A DNA stretch of 64,000 bases, taken from positions 186,001-250,000 of the forward strand of contig NZ_CACSIP010000034.1 in the NCBI RefSeq assembly GCF_902705885.1, read 5' to 3'. The notes under the pieces were generated by a model that did no database searches, was not told where the DNA came from, and worked only from the letters and a program-made list of their open reading frames with translations. Of the stretch, positions 35,968 through 44,226 are shown in pieces. The stretch comes from Mycolicibacterium austroafricanum. GTDB taxonomy: Bacteria; Actinomycetota; Actinomycetes; Mycobacteriales; Mycobacteriaceae. A program made the position numbers and the translations under genes. The first letter of the stretch is position 1; every line of letters starts with the position of its first letter.

Positions 35968-37172
35968 AGGATCCCCTCCGAACGCAGTGCCGCGATCTCG
36001 GCTTCGCTCCTGCCGAGCAGGCCGCGGTAGATCTCGTCGTTGTGCTGCCCCGGGCGCGCCGACCCGGCATGGCGGATGGTGCCCGGGGTCTCGGACAGCA
36101 CGGGAACCACACCGGGCCCCTTGACATTCCGTCCGATCCGTTCGTCCCAGTGGTCGGCGATCATGCCGCGGGCCTGCAACTGGGGATCCTCGACGACTTC
36201 GGCGACGGTGTTGATGGGGCCGCTGATCACCCCGGCCTCCGAGAGGGTCGCGATGATGTCGGCTGGTTGGCGTTCAGCGGCCCACGATCCGATGATCTTG
36301 TCGAGTTCGTCCTGGTTGCGTCCTCGCGCCAGATGATTGGCGAAGCGTTCGTCGGCGGCGAGCTCGGGCTGGCCCATGGCCCCGCACAACCGCCGGAACA
36401 CGGTGTCCTGGTTCGCCGCGATCACCACCCAACTGCCGTCGGCGCTCGGGTAGATGTTCGACGGGGCGATGCCCTCCAGGCGGGTACCGGACGGGCCCCG
36501 CACCACCCCGCCGACGTCGTAGTCGGGGATCGTGGATTCCTGCACCGCCAGGCAGGATTCGGTGAGCGCGGCGTCGACCACCTGGCCGTGTCCGGTCACC
36601 GAGCGGCGGTACAGCGCGGCCAGCGCCCCCTGCGCGGCGAACATTCCGGCCAGGCTGTCACCCAGTGACAGCGCCAGCCGCGGGGGCGGGCCGCCGGGGA
36701 ACCCGTTCATGTGCCGCAGGCCGCTGGCGGCCTCGGCGACCGACGCGTAGCCGGCCCTGTGCGCTTCCGGGCCGGTCTGGCCGTATCCGGAAACCCGCAC
36801 CAGGATGATGCCGCGATTGCGTTCGCGGAGCACGTCGTAGCCGAGCCCCCATTTCTCCAGGGTGCCCGGCCGGAAGTTCTCGACGATGACGTCGCTGCGT
36901 TCGACGAGGTCGAGGAAGAGGTCGCGCCCCTTGCCTTCACGCAGGTTGAGGGTGACGGCTTTCTTGTTGCGCGCATGAACCGTCCAGAAGAAGTGGTGCC
37001 CGTCGAGCTCGGCCTGTCCCCAGGTCCGCAGCGGGTCCGGTGACCCGGGGGGTTCGACCTTGATGACCTCGGCACCCATATCGCCGAGGAGACGACCGGC
37101 GAAGGGCCCGGAAATCAGCGTCCCGACCTCGATGACCCGGATTCCGTCGAGCGGCCCCGTCGTTGTCGTCAT
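35964..37172 (-). CDS. CaiB/BaiF-family CoA-transferase
   Basis: A 402-residue family III CoA-transferase that moves CoA between carboxylic acids. N-terminal LDGIRVIEVGTLISGPFAG, the KVEPPGSPDPLR segment, and the catalytic Asp in VVDAALTESCL (about 180-190) are visible. ATG 37172 overlaps the hydrolase stop as ATGA; upstream reading is hydrolase shadow. In this operon it probably activates the acid released by the preceding dioxygenase/hydrolase steps. Confidence 0.92.
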   Translation of the reverse strand: MTTTTGPLDGIRVIEVGTLISGPFAGRLLGDMGAEVIKVEPPGSPDPLRTWGQAELDGHHFFWTVHARNKKAVTLNLREGKGRDLFLDLVERSDVIVENFRPGTLEKWGLGYDVLRERNRGIILVRVSGYGQTGPEAHRAGYASVAEAASGLRHMNGFPGGPPPRLALSLGDSLAGMFAAQGALAALYRRSVTGHGQVVDAALTESCLAVQESTIPDYDVGGVVRGPSGTRLEGIAPSNIYPSADGSWVVIAANQDTVFRRLCGAMGQPELAADERFANHLARGRNQDELDKIIGSWAAERQPADIIATLSEAGVISGPINTVAEVVEDPQLQARGMIADHWDERIGRNVKGPGVVPVLSETPGTIRHAGSARPGQHNDEIYRGLLGRSEAEIAALRSEGIL

Positions 37173-38365
37173 CGGGCTGCCGCGAAGTCGTGGCGGACCA
37201 GCCAGTCGGTGACGATGCCGACGGCCCCGCGCAGCTTGTCGCGCTGGTCGGCGCCGGCGTAATAGTGATTCGCGCCGGGGATCTCGTGCATCTCCTTGTC
37301 GGGATGCCCGATCGCCTCGAAGATCCGGCGGGTGTGGCTCGGTGTGCAGGCGTCGTCGGCGAGGTTCCCGATGACCAGCGCGGGCACCGCGATGTCGGGT
37401 CCACACTTCACGGCGTCGCCGTTGGCGTCGTCGTAGCTCCACTGCGATAGCCAGCTGCGCAGTGTGCAGAACCGCGCGAGGCCCACCGGGCTCATGTTCA
37501 CCACCTGAGGATCGCCCAGATAACAGGTTCCCGGGGTGCGTTCGTTGGGATCGACGGACGGATCCAGCCACCGCGGGTCCGCCATCGTGCCGTGCACGAC
37601 GAACGCGAACTCGTCATCGGGCCTGCCTGCCGTCTTGAGTTCATCGAGTTTGTCTTTGACCCACTTGGTGATTCGTCGGTTCCGCGCGATCTGCGCCTGG
37701 TGATAGCGATCGAGGAATTCCGGCGGGTACGGCGGCTGGTTGGGGTTGTCGGGGTTGTAGAGATCCAGCTCTGGATCCCGATTGCCGGGATCGTTCTCAT
37801 CGAGGATCGAGGCGTCCATCCACTCGGTCATGGTGCCGTGCCTGCTGATGTGGGCGGCCAGCAGCATGATGCCGTCGGCGGGGATCAGCCCGAGCCCGGT
37901 CAGGTCAGGTCCGTCGCCGGACGGGCTCGAGGTCACCGTGGGATGCTGGGCCTGCTGCTGGTAGAAGACCGACAGCGAGCCGCCGCCGCTCCAGCCGGCG
38001 AGCACGACTTTCGAGTAGCCGAGCCGGTTCTTGGCGTCCTTGATGCATTCGCCGAGGTCCTCGACGACCTTCTCCATCAGCAGCGCCGAGTCGGTGCCAC
38101 GGAAGCGGCTGTTGCAGTAGATGACGTGGTGGCCGGCGCGGGCCAGCGCGTTGATCATCGGCAGGTAGGCGCCGCCGCCGATCGGGTGCATGAACACCAG
38201 CACGGTGTCGGACGGCACCGTCTTCGGTTTGAGTAGGTAGCTTTCCAGCACCACCAACTCGGCTACGCCGCCGTAGACGTCACGGACTGCCGAATTGTTC
38301 TGATAGGCAACCAGATAGGGAATGCGATCGTACTCGTACCGGACCGGTGTCTGCTGGTGCGGCAT
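37169..38365 (-). CDS. Alpha/beta hydrolase
   Basis: A 398-residue hydrolase with nucleophile elbow GWSGGG (about 128-133), an N-terminal oxyanion motif FMHPIGGG near 65, and a late GANHYYAG holding the catalytic His. The chain is longer than a minimal fold, with a cap rich in Asp, Asn and Pro (about 185-230). ATG 38365 overlaps the dioxygenase stop as TGATG, so the start is secure. It could cleave an ester or a C-C bond of the ring-fission product; unproven. Confidence 0.87.
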   Translation of the reverse strand: MPHQQTPVRYEYDRIPYLVAYQNNSAVRDVYGGVAELVVLESYLLKPKTVPSDTVLVFMHPIGGGAYLPMINALARAGHHVIYCNSRFRGTDSALLMEKVVEDLGECIKDAKNRLGYSKVVLAGWSGGGSLSVFYQQQAQHPTVTSSPSGDGPDLTGLGLIPADGIMLLAAHISRHGTMTEWMDASILDENDPGNRDPELDLYNPDNPNQPPYPPEFLDRYHQAQIARNRRITKWVKDKLDELKTAGRPDDEFAFVVHGTMADPRWLDPSVDPNERTPGTCYLGDPQVVNMSPVGLARFCTLRSWLSQWSYDDANGDAVKCGPDIAVPALVIGNLADDACTPSHTRRIFEAIGHPDKEMHEIPGANHYYAGADQRDKLRGAVGIVTDWLVRHDFAAAR

Positions 38366-39456
38366 CAGTGCTGCCCGAGGTCGTTGGCCAGGATCTCCGC
38401 CGAGGGGACCAGCCGGCGACGGGTGTCGATCGCGATCACCCGCCAGTCCACGGAGTGGAAGTCGTCGAACTTGCGGCGTGCTCGCTCGCGGGCCTTCTCC
38501 GGCGCACCGTGGTGGACCCCCTGGGGTGCGTGGGAGATGAGACCCGGCGGCATCGGGATACCGTAGAGCGAACCACCGTGGAAGAACGCGATCTCGTCGA
38601 AGTCGACGTTGCGGTGATACCACGGCGTGCGTTCGGTGCCCGGCACCCCTTCGGCGGGCTTGGGCAGGAAGTTCATCACGTACACCCCGGTGGCCTGCAT
38701 GAACAGGTGCACCGTCGGAGGCAGGTGCACGCTGTCGGAGGTCACCACGTTGTAGTCGGCGATGTTGAAGGTGAACGGGAAGTTGTCGCCGCGCCAGCCT
38801 TCGACGTCGAGTGGATGATGTTGGTAGTACAGGGTTGTCGGGCCGCCGTCATGCACCAGCCGTACCTCGTACTCGTCGCGGCCGTCGTCGTCGTACGGAT
38901 GCGGTTCCGGGATGACGGCCTGCGACGGGTCGAAGGGGAAGTGGCGGCCGAGTGGTCCGGGCGGCGGCACCCGGAACTCATCGGTGGCCTGGATCATCAG
39001 CCACGTGCACTGGTCGTCCGGAACGTGCCGCCACGTGCAGGCCTTCGGCAGATACAGCCAGTCACCCTGCCGGTAACGCAATGGACCGAATTCGGTCTCG
39101 ACGAGGCCCGCGCCCTCGTGCACAAAACACAGCAGGTCTCCGTCGATGTGACGCGTGAAGTGCGGCATCGGCGCAGCGCGCCGGGATAGCAGCACCTCGC
39201 AGTCGGAGTTGGAGAACATCAGCAGGGGACCACCGTGTGCATCGGTGGCATCCGCGGGTTTGAGCTCGCTCGACAGCACATCCAGTGGCCGCAGCGGGCC
39301 GACGGTGCGGTACGCCGTGGGGTCGTGGCGCCGGTAGAGGTTGGCAGTGCGGCCGGTGAAGCCGCCGCGGCCGAGTTCATCGTCTTTGAGTCCGTCGAGG
39401 TCGGCGTGCAGCCGTCGGGGGGTGACCCCTTTTCGCAGATGCACGAACGATTCCAT
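38365..39456 (-). CDS. Homogentisate 1,2-dioxygenase-like protein (short form)
   Basis: A 363-residue cupin-fold iron dioxygenase. Candidate Fe(II) ligands are the His and the Glu of WYHRNVDFDEIAFFHGG (about 278-294) and the His cluster in HAPQGVHHGAPE (about 308-319). Homogentisate dioxygenases are usually about 430 residues with Glu six positions after the His; here Asp is at +6 and Glu at +7, so the substrate may be another aromatic diol. It is the first gene of the operon, preceded by an AT-rich palindrome. Confidence 0.83.
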   Translation of the reverse strand: MESFVHLRKGVTPRRLHADLDGLKDDELGRGGFTGRTANLYRRHDPTAYRTVGPLRPLDVLSSELKPADATDAHGGPLLMFSNSDCEVLLSRRAAPMPHFTRHIDGDLLCFVHEGAGLVETEFGPLRYRQGDWLYLPKACTWRHVPDDQCTWLMIQATDEFRVPPPGPLGRHFPFDPSQAVIPEPHPYDDDGRDEYEVRLVHDGGPTTLYYQHHPLDVEGWRGDNFPFTFNIADYNVVTSDSVHLPPTVHLFMQATGVYVMNFLPKPAEGVPGTERTPWYHRNVDFDEIAFFHGGSLYGIPMPPGLISHAPQGVHHGAPEKARERARRKFDDFHSVDWRVIAIDTRRRLVPSAEILANDLGQH

Positions 39457-39476
39457 GGAGGCCCTTCCGACGACTG

Positions 39477-39504
39477 AAAGTAAAACTGACTTTAGTTTTA
39501 GCTT
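39477..39504. promoter_or_regulatory. AT-rich palindrome, probable TetR operator of the catabolic operon
   Basis: TAAAACT (39481-39487) and AGTTTTA (39494-39500) form a perfect inverted repeat with a GACTTT spacer; outer AAAG/CTTT extend it with one offset base. It lies 25 bases before the dioxygenase ATG and stands out as AT-rich in GC-rich DNA. The TetR encoded within the operon is the natural candidate to bind it. Confidence 0.6.
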
Positions 39505-39635
39505 TGACGGGCGTCAATAGTGGAGGTGATCCTCGAGAAGCGGTCAATTTCGGCCGCCGGTGACTCAGGCGGCGCCGGGTTCGCGGTTGGTCATTCCAAT
39601 GCGCGCAAGATCGGCGACGCGTCGCTCAGTCTTCG

Positions 39636-41777
39636 TCAGCTGGAGATGTACTGGGTGATGGCGTTCATGGCCTTGTCGGCGAGCTGGGCCTTGAGAACCG
39701 TCACCCTCGCGGTCACCTCGAAGATGGCTGTCTGCAACGCCGCTCCACCACTGCCATCGGTAGCCAAATCGCTGACTACGGAACCGTCGGTGGCCGCCGC
39801 CTCGGCGAGGTTGTCGTCACCGAGGACCAGGCTGCTGGCCCAGGCGTCGTCGCTGGTGGCCAGGGCAGCGCTGCGGTTTCCGACGACGACGGCTTTGGCC
39901 AGTCCGTGGTCGGTGGTGGCTTGGGCGGCGTTGCCCTCGCCGAGGAGGAAGCCGCGGCTGTGGCCACCGTTCTCCGCCTCGCTGGCGATCACGCTGTCCG
40001 CGCCGATCATCTTGGCCGACGCCACGCTGCCAGATCCCTCGGCCTGCGCGACAAGGGTCGAAGCGTCGCCGCCCACGACGTGGGCGAGCGCACCGTTCTC
40101 GGCGGCCGCGCTTCCCGAACTGGAGTCGGCGACGGCGACGGTGGACCAACTGTGATTCTGTGCAAACGCGAGGCCGTTCGAGTTCTCGCGCACCCGCGCG
40201 GTGGCCCAACTGTGATCGATCGTGACGGCGTTGCTGATACTGCTGTCGCGGGCGACGGAGCTGGCCACGCTGGCTTCCGCGGCGAAAGCGGTGGCGGCGC
40301 TGGAGTCTCGGGCCACCGCGCGGGCCGTGCCGCCGTCGAAGGAGACCGCGGTGGCAACACTGCTGTCGCTGGCAGAGGCACTGGCCCGGCCGGTCTCGCT
40401 GGTGGCTTCGGCGGCGCTGTCGCCGTCGGCGAAAGCGTTGGCCAGGCCGCGGTCAGCGCCGGCGGCGGCGACGCTGGAACCGGCAGCGCTGGCGACGGCG
40501 ACGCTGGAACCGGTGGCGGAGGCAGTGGCGAGGCTGGAGTCGTAGGCAGCAGCTCTGGCCAGGCCGCGGTCGGCGGAGGCAACCGCGGTGCTCTCCGTGC
40601 CGGCGATGGCTCTGGCCGCACCGTTTACCGCGTTGGCTTCGGCTTGCGCGCCAGTGCCGTTGCTGTGGGCGCGGGCACTGCTGAACCATCCTCGGGCGGT
40701 GGCGTCGCTGTTGGTGCCGTAGGCGTGGGCTTTGTTGAAGTTGCCGTCATCGGCGGTGGCGGTGGAGTCTTCGCCGGTGCTGATGGCGGCGTTGAACCAG
40801 CCGTCGGCGATGGCGACTGTGTTGGCGCCGTACGCGATCGCTAGGGAGCCGAAACCAGAGGAGGTGGCTGTCGCAGAACCGTTCTGAACGAGTTGCACAC
40901 CGCTGAAGGACACACTGAAGTCGTCGAAAGACACCCCGACCTGCTGGCCGATCCAGCTGAGCGCGCCCACCAGCCCCGAAACCTGAGCCGATGCAGGTGC
41001 GGGGGTGGTCAGTGCGTTGACCTGCTGGGCGACCAGAGTGCTCGCCACCTGGGTGAAAGCACCGGGCGCGTATTGGAACGCCGCCGCCGGCGCAGGCGGG
41101 GCCTCAGCGCTCTCGTCCACCACCGTCGCCGCAGGCTGCGCCGTCGCTGCGGCGGGGGCCAGCGCTGAACGCCGCGACTCGGAGGCCACCATTACCGGCA
41201 GCACAGGGCTTTCGGTGAGTGCCTGTGGGTCGGGGACCTGCTCGGTGTCCGCGACACCGTCGAGGACATCCACTTCGGCGAGGTCGCTGTTGGCCTTGTC
41301 GTCGAGTTCGGTGTCGTCGAGTTCGGAGTCCAGGTCCGCGTCGTCAGCGGCGAGATCCTCGGCTTCGGCATCGAGATCGTCAGCCTCGGCGTCCCGGTCC
41401 TCGTCCTCGTCCGCGCCCTCGGTGTCGGCGTCGGTGTCAGCCGAGGCGCCCGCACCCGACGACCTTGTGTCGGAGGAACCGGAACCATCGGATCTGCTAC
41501 TCGACGACGAGGACGACCCGGACCCCGAGGGAGAGGAGGTTGCGGAGCTGGCGCCGCTGTCGGTCGACGACGAGGAGGACGACCTGGTCTTCGAGGAGGA
41601 GTCGTCGGCGTCGGCGGCGGCCGTCCAGGGTGCGGCGAACAGAAACGCGCCCACCCCCAGTGCGGCGGCGAGCCCGCCGATCCGGCCGATGTGCTGTCCA
41701 CCGCTTCCGCGGCTCGGCACCCGACGGCGGGCCTCCTCACGGTGTGTGTGCAGCCGGTGTCTGCCCGTCGAACCCAT
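39636..41777 (-). CDS. Exported protein with about 38 ten-residue Ala/Ser repeats
   Basis: A 713-residue protein without a recognised family. A basic N-terminus leads into a hydrophobic segment (about 34-50), with likely signal cleavage near AAA at 53-56. Residues 60-110 are Ser-rich, 111-180 strongly acidic (Asp/Glu/Ala), and 186-265 Pro/Ala-rich. From about 296 to 680 the chain is built of units of about ten residues with alternating small residues, such as YDSSLATASA and RDSSAATAFA; the register is exact from 411 to about 540. This suggests a beta-solenoid stalk or head, like the repeats of YadA-type adhesins, but no anchor domain is present. The last 30 residues form an amphipathic helix. 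Probably a cell-wall or secreted surface protein. Confidence 0.85.
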   Translation of the reverse strand: MGSTGRHRLHTHREEARRRVPSRGSGGQHIGRIGGLAAALGVGAFLFAAPWTAAADADDSSSKTRSSSSSSTDSGASSATSSPSGSGSSSSSSSRSDGSGSSDTRSSGAGASADTDADTEGADEDEDRDAEADDLDAEAEDLAADDADLDSELDDTELDDKANSDLAEVDVLDGVADTEQVPDPQALTESPVLPVMVASESRRSALAPAAATAQPAATVVDESAEAPPAPAAAFQYAPGAFTQVASTLVAQQVNALTTPAPASAQVSGLVGALSWIGQQVGVSFDDFSVSFSGVQLVQNGSATATSSGFGSLAIAYGANTVAIADGWFNAAISTGEDSTATADDGNFNKAHAYGTNSDATARGWFSSARAHSNGTGAQAEANAVNGAARAIAGTESTAVASADRGLARAAAYDSSLATASATGSSVAVASAAGSSVAAAGADRGLANAFADGDSAAEATSETGRASASASDSSVATAVSFDGGTARAVARDSSAATAFAAEASVASSVARDSSISNAVTIDHSWATARVRENSNGLAFAQNHSWSTVAVADSSSGSAAAENGALAHVVGGDASTLVAQAEGSGSVASAKMIGADSVIASEAENGGHSRGFLLGEGNAAQATTDHGLAKAVVVGNRSAALATSDDAWASSLVLGDDNLAEAAATDGSVVSDLATDGSGGAALQTAIFEVTARVTVLKAQLADKAMNAITQYISS
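39738..40892 (-). repeat. Degenerate 30-base coding repeat region
   Basis: The segment encoding residues 296-680 of the exported protein has a 30-base period at the protein level (consensus about x-D/G-S-S-x-A-x-A-x-A). At the DNA level the copies are diverged, so it is an old repeat array held by selection on the protein pattern. Confidence 0.75.
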
Positions 41778-42042
41778 CTGTGATCCCCTCGAATGGCACG
41801 CGGGAAGGCGGCCTGAAAAGTTCTGCTGGAGGCTAGTTCCGGGGGGACGTTAACAGGATTGGGGCCTGTGGCGATGTAGGGATTTCCCTATCCCGGACCC
41901 TCGCGAACATGGCCAGAACCCGCCGCTGCGCGCCCAACCACCGACCCCCTCAGCGCAACTGGGCGTGTTGCACGGCGGGCCGAACGCTGCGCCTCATCCG
42001 CGCAGTGGATCGCGCTACTGGCCCGTGACCGCGGTGATTCTT
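41778..42042. promoter_or_regulatory. Upstream region of the repeat-protein gene, with TAGGGA-TT-TCCCTA palindrome
   Basis: This 265-base gap contains a short palindrome at 41877-41890 (six-base arms, two-base centre), 100 bases before the repeat-protein ATG, and GTTAACG nearby. It is a candidate operator for that gene. No open frame of substance is seen. Confidence 0.4.
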
Positions 42043-42429
42043 TCAGTCGATGAGATCGACGCGGACGGTCAGCAGGTTCGTTCCGAACGTGCGGACTCCC
42101 ATGCTGTTGACCTGTGGCAGTGACCGCAGCCGAGCGCGAGCGTCGTCCTCTGGCAGTAGATGCGCTGTGCCGCGGTGCCAGCGCCCCTTCAACCGCACCC
42201 GCACGTGCGGGTTGGCTTTGATGTTGAGCACGTACTGCGACTTCTCGCCGAACTCCGAGACGAACCAGAACTCGTCGCCGACCCGGCGGCCGCCCAGCGG
42301 CGTGCGCCGGGGTTCGCCGGACTTTCTGCCGGTCGTCTCCAACAGGGTCTGGAACGGCATCCGTCCCATCACCTGGTTGCCGACGTATTTCTGCATGAAC
42401 TTGGTGACACTGTCGCGGACGCTGGTCAT
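42043..42429 (-). CDS. Deazaflavin (F420)-dependent nitroreductase family protein
   Basis: A 128-residue split-barrel protein of the Ddn family, which uses reduced cofactor F420 to reduce quinones or nitroaromatics. Typical features are LLETTGRKSGEPRRTPL (about 31-47), the FWFVSEFGEKSQYVLNIKANPHV block, and a compact length. ATG 42429 is five bases after GGAG; a GTG at 42453 overlaps the upstream stop (GTGA) and would add eight residues, so either start is possible. It is co-transcribed with the flavin monooxygenase. Confidence 0.87.
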   Translation of the reverse strand: MTSVRDSVTKFMQKYVGNQVMGRMPFQTLLETTGRKSGEPRRTPLGGRRVGDEFWFVSEFGEKSQYVLNIKANPHVRVRLKGRWHRGTAHLLPEDDARARLRSLPQVNSMGVRTFGTNLLTVRVDLID

Positions 42430-42449
42430 CGGAACTCCGTTCGCCGGTT

Positions 42450-43625
42450 TCACACCATGGCGGTGCGCGGGACCGCCATCCCCATTGTCAGCGCTGCGGC
42501 GAGTTCACGGCTGGTGTCGTAGTCGAAAACCACATGACCGCCGATGACGTCGACGTCGCGCTTGATGCGCTGCAGCGGGTTGTCCAGGAAATGGGCGCTC
42601 GCGCCCGACGCGCTGAGCAGATCGCCGATCACCGCGCGCGACTCGTGGACGATGTGTGCCGCGGCGAGCCTGGCCTGACCGCGTACTGGACGCTCTACCG
42701 GGTCTCCCGCGGCAACGATGGCTTCGATCTCGCCCACGGTGTCGGCCAGTAGTCCGCGCAGGGAGCGCAACCGCACAAGTGCTTGCCCGAGGTGCACGGA
42801 GGCGACGGGCTTGTCCTTCTGCATCACGCCCTCGTACGCCAGGAACCGCTGAGAGAGCCGCTCGGTGTAGATCTGCGCGGCTCGTTCGGCGCTGCCGAGT
42901 GCGGGCATCGCGGCCAGCAGGGCGAGTGCGGGGACCATCGGCCATCGATAGGTGTCGGCGTCGTGCACCGCGGCCCCGGGTGCGGTGCCCGTGTAGATGT
43001 CGGAGACGGCCACCAGCCGATGCTCCGGCACGAAGGCGTCGTCGATGACGATGTCGTTGGAACCCGTCGCTCGCATGCCGTCGGTGTGCCAGACGTCCTC
43101 GATGCCCACCTCGTCGATCGGCAGCAGCGCCAGCACCGGGTAGATGCTCGTCGGATCGCCCGGCACCCGTTCGCGCAGCGCGCCCACGATGATCCAGTTG
43201 CCGTCCATCACACCCGTCGCCCATGACCACCGCCCGGACAGTCGGATCCCGCCGTCGCATCCGACGCCGCGGCCCGTGGGTGCCAGCGGTGCCGGGGCCA
43301 GGAACGGGCGCGATGCGAATGCCTCGCGCTGAGCCTGCTCGCTGAACAGCGCGAGCATCCAGTTGTGCAGCGCATAGAACCCGAGCGTCCACGCGCTGGA
43401 TGCGCAGCCGTGTGCCATCAGCCGGACAGGGTCGAAGATGGCCGGTAGCGGGGCCTGGCGGCCGCTATAGCGGGCCGGCACCAGCAGGTCGATGAACTCC
43501 GACGTCGCGGGGTCGGCCAACGTGGCCGCCGGTAGGCGGCGCTGACGCTCCGCCTCGGGCGCTCGCTCCGACAACCGCGTGACGTATTCGGGGGTGACGG
43601 TGATGGCGGCGACCGTGGCGAGCAT
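42450..43625 (-). CDS. Acyl-CoA dehydrogenase-fold flavin monooxygenase (HsaA/class D-like)
   Basis: A 391-residue protein with the acyl-CoA dehydrogenase fold but the sequence style of two-component flavin-dependent monooxygenases such as HsaA or DszC. Segments include LSGRWSWATGVMDGNWIIVG (about 129-148), WHTDGMRATGSNDIVIDDAFVP (about 180-201, quoted in part) and FLDNPLQRIKRDVDVIGGHV. The catalytic Glu of true acyl-CoA dehydrogenases is not evident. It would need a separate flavin reductase; none is adjacent. The ATG follows the TetR operator by 14 bases. Confidence 0.83.
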   Translation of the reverse strand: MLATVAAITVTPEYVTRLSERAPEAERQRRLPAATLADPATSEFIDLLVPARYSGRQAPLPAIFDPVRLMAHGCASSAWTLGFYALHNWMLALFSEQAQREAFASRPFLAPAPLAPTGRGVGCDGGIRLSGRWSWATGVMDGNWIIVGALRERVPGDPTSIYPVLALLPIDEVGIEDVWHTDGMRATGSNDIVIDDAFVPEHRLVAVSDIYTGTAPGAAVHDADTYRWPMVPALALLAAMPALGSAERAAQIYTERLSQRFLAYEGVMQKDKPVASVHLGQALVRLRSLRGLLADTVGEIEAIVAAGDPVERPVRGQARLAAAHIVHESRAVIGDLLSASGASAHFLDNPLQRIKRDVDVIGGHVVFDYDTSRELAAALTMGMAVPRTAMV

Positions 43626-43638
43626 GGCCGCGACCGTA

Positions 43639-43656
43639 CCATACCGTTTGGTATGG
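43639..43656. promoter_or_regulatory. TetR operator CCATACC-GTTT-GGTATGG
   Basis: A perfect seven-base inverted repeat with a four-base spacer lies in the 40-base gap between the tetR stop and the monooxygenase ATG. ATACC...GGTAT sites of this form are commonly bound by TetR-family proteins. It would give the monooxygenase/Ddn pair its own regulated promoter. Confidence 0.65.
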
Positions 43657-43665
43657 ACTGCTGAA

Positions 43666-44226
43666 TCAGCGTTTGATCATCAGGTCGAGGAACCGTTCCC
43701 GCTGCCGGGCCGTCCCGGCGGTCGGCGGGGCATTCGACAGGTGCAGAAAGCCGATGCCCGCGGCGAACGTGGCGTTCGCGCGCATGACAGCGTCCTCGGC
43801 GTCGAAGCCGGCATCCTCGAACGCCCGGCGGACCGCGCTCAGGACCCGCTGGTCGGCGGCATGCACGCTCTCGGCGACGGCGGGGTCGGTGCGCGCCCAC
43901 TCCCGCATCGCCCGCTCCAGGGCCCACTGCCGCTCGCCGAGCATTGACGCCATCATCTGCGCGAGTCGCTCCCGGGGCGGGAGATGCCCCAGGTCGCCGA
44001 AGTGACTGCGGTCCCGGTCGTGCAATCGGGCCCAGGCTTCGACGACGGCGACGCGATAGCTCGCCATGTCCTTGAAATGCCAGTAGAAGCTGCCTTTGGT
44101 GACGCCGAGGCGGCCGCAGAGCCGATCGATCTTGAGGGCATCGAGTCCGTCGTCGGCCAGGAGGGCGTAACCGGCCTGGATCCAGTCCTCGGCCGTCAGC
44201 CTGCCTGCGCCGGGACCACTCACCAT
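43666..44226 (-). CDS. TetR-family transcriptional regulator
   Basis: A 186-residue repressor. The helix-turn-helix lies at about 10-56 (LTAEDWIQAGYALLADDG, then VTKGSFYWHFKDMASYRVAVV). It is upstream of and co-directional with the flavin monooxygenase and Ddn-like genes, with the palindrome 43639-43656 between them. It likely represses that pair in response to an aromatic or nitro compound. Confidence 0.9.
   Translation of the reverse strand: MVSGPGAGRLTAEDWIQAGYALLADDGLDALKIDRLCGRLGVTKGSFYWHFKDMASYRVAVVEAWARLHDRDRSHFGDLGHLPPRERLAQMMASMLGERQWALERAMREWARTDPAVAESVHAADQRVLSAVRRAFEDAGFDAEDAVMRANATFAAGIGFLHLSNAPPTAGTARQRERFLDLMIKR

Noticed and set aside
39906..40844. Gly/Ala-rich plus-strand frame resembling a PE-PGRS protein
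   Set aside because: It is the complement of the decapeptide repeat gene; no PE domain or start signal is present.
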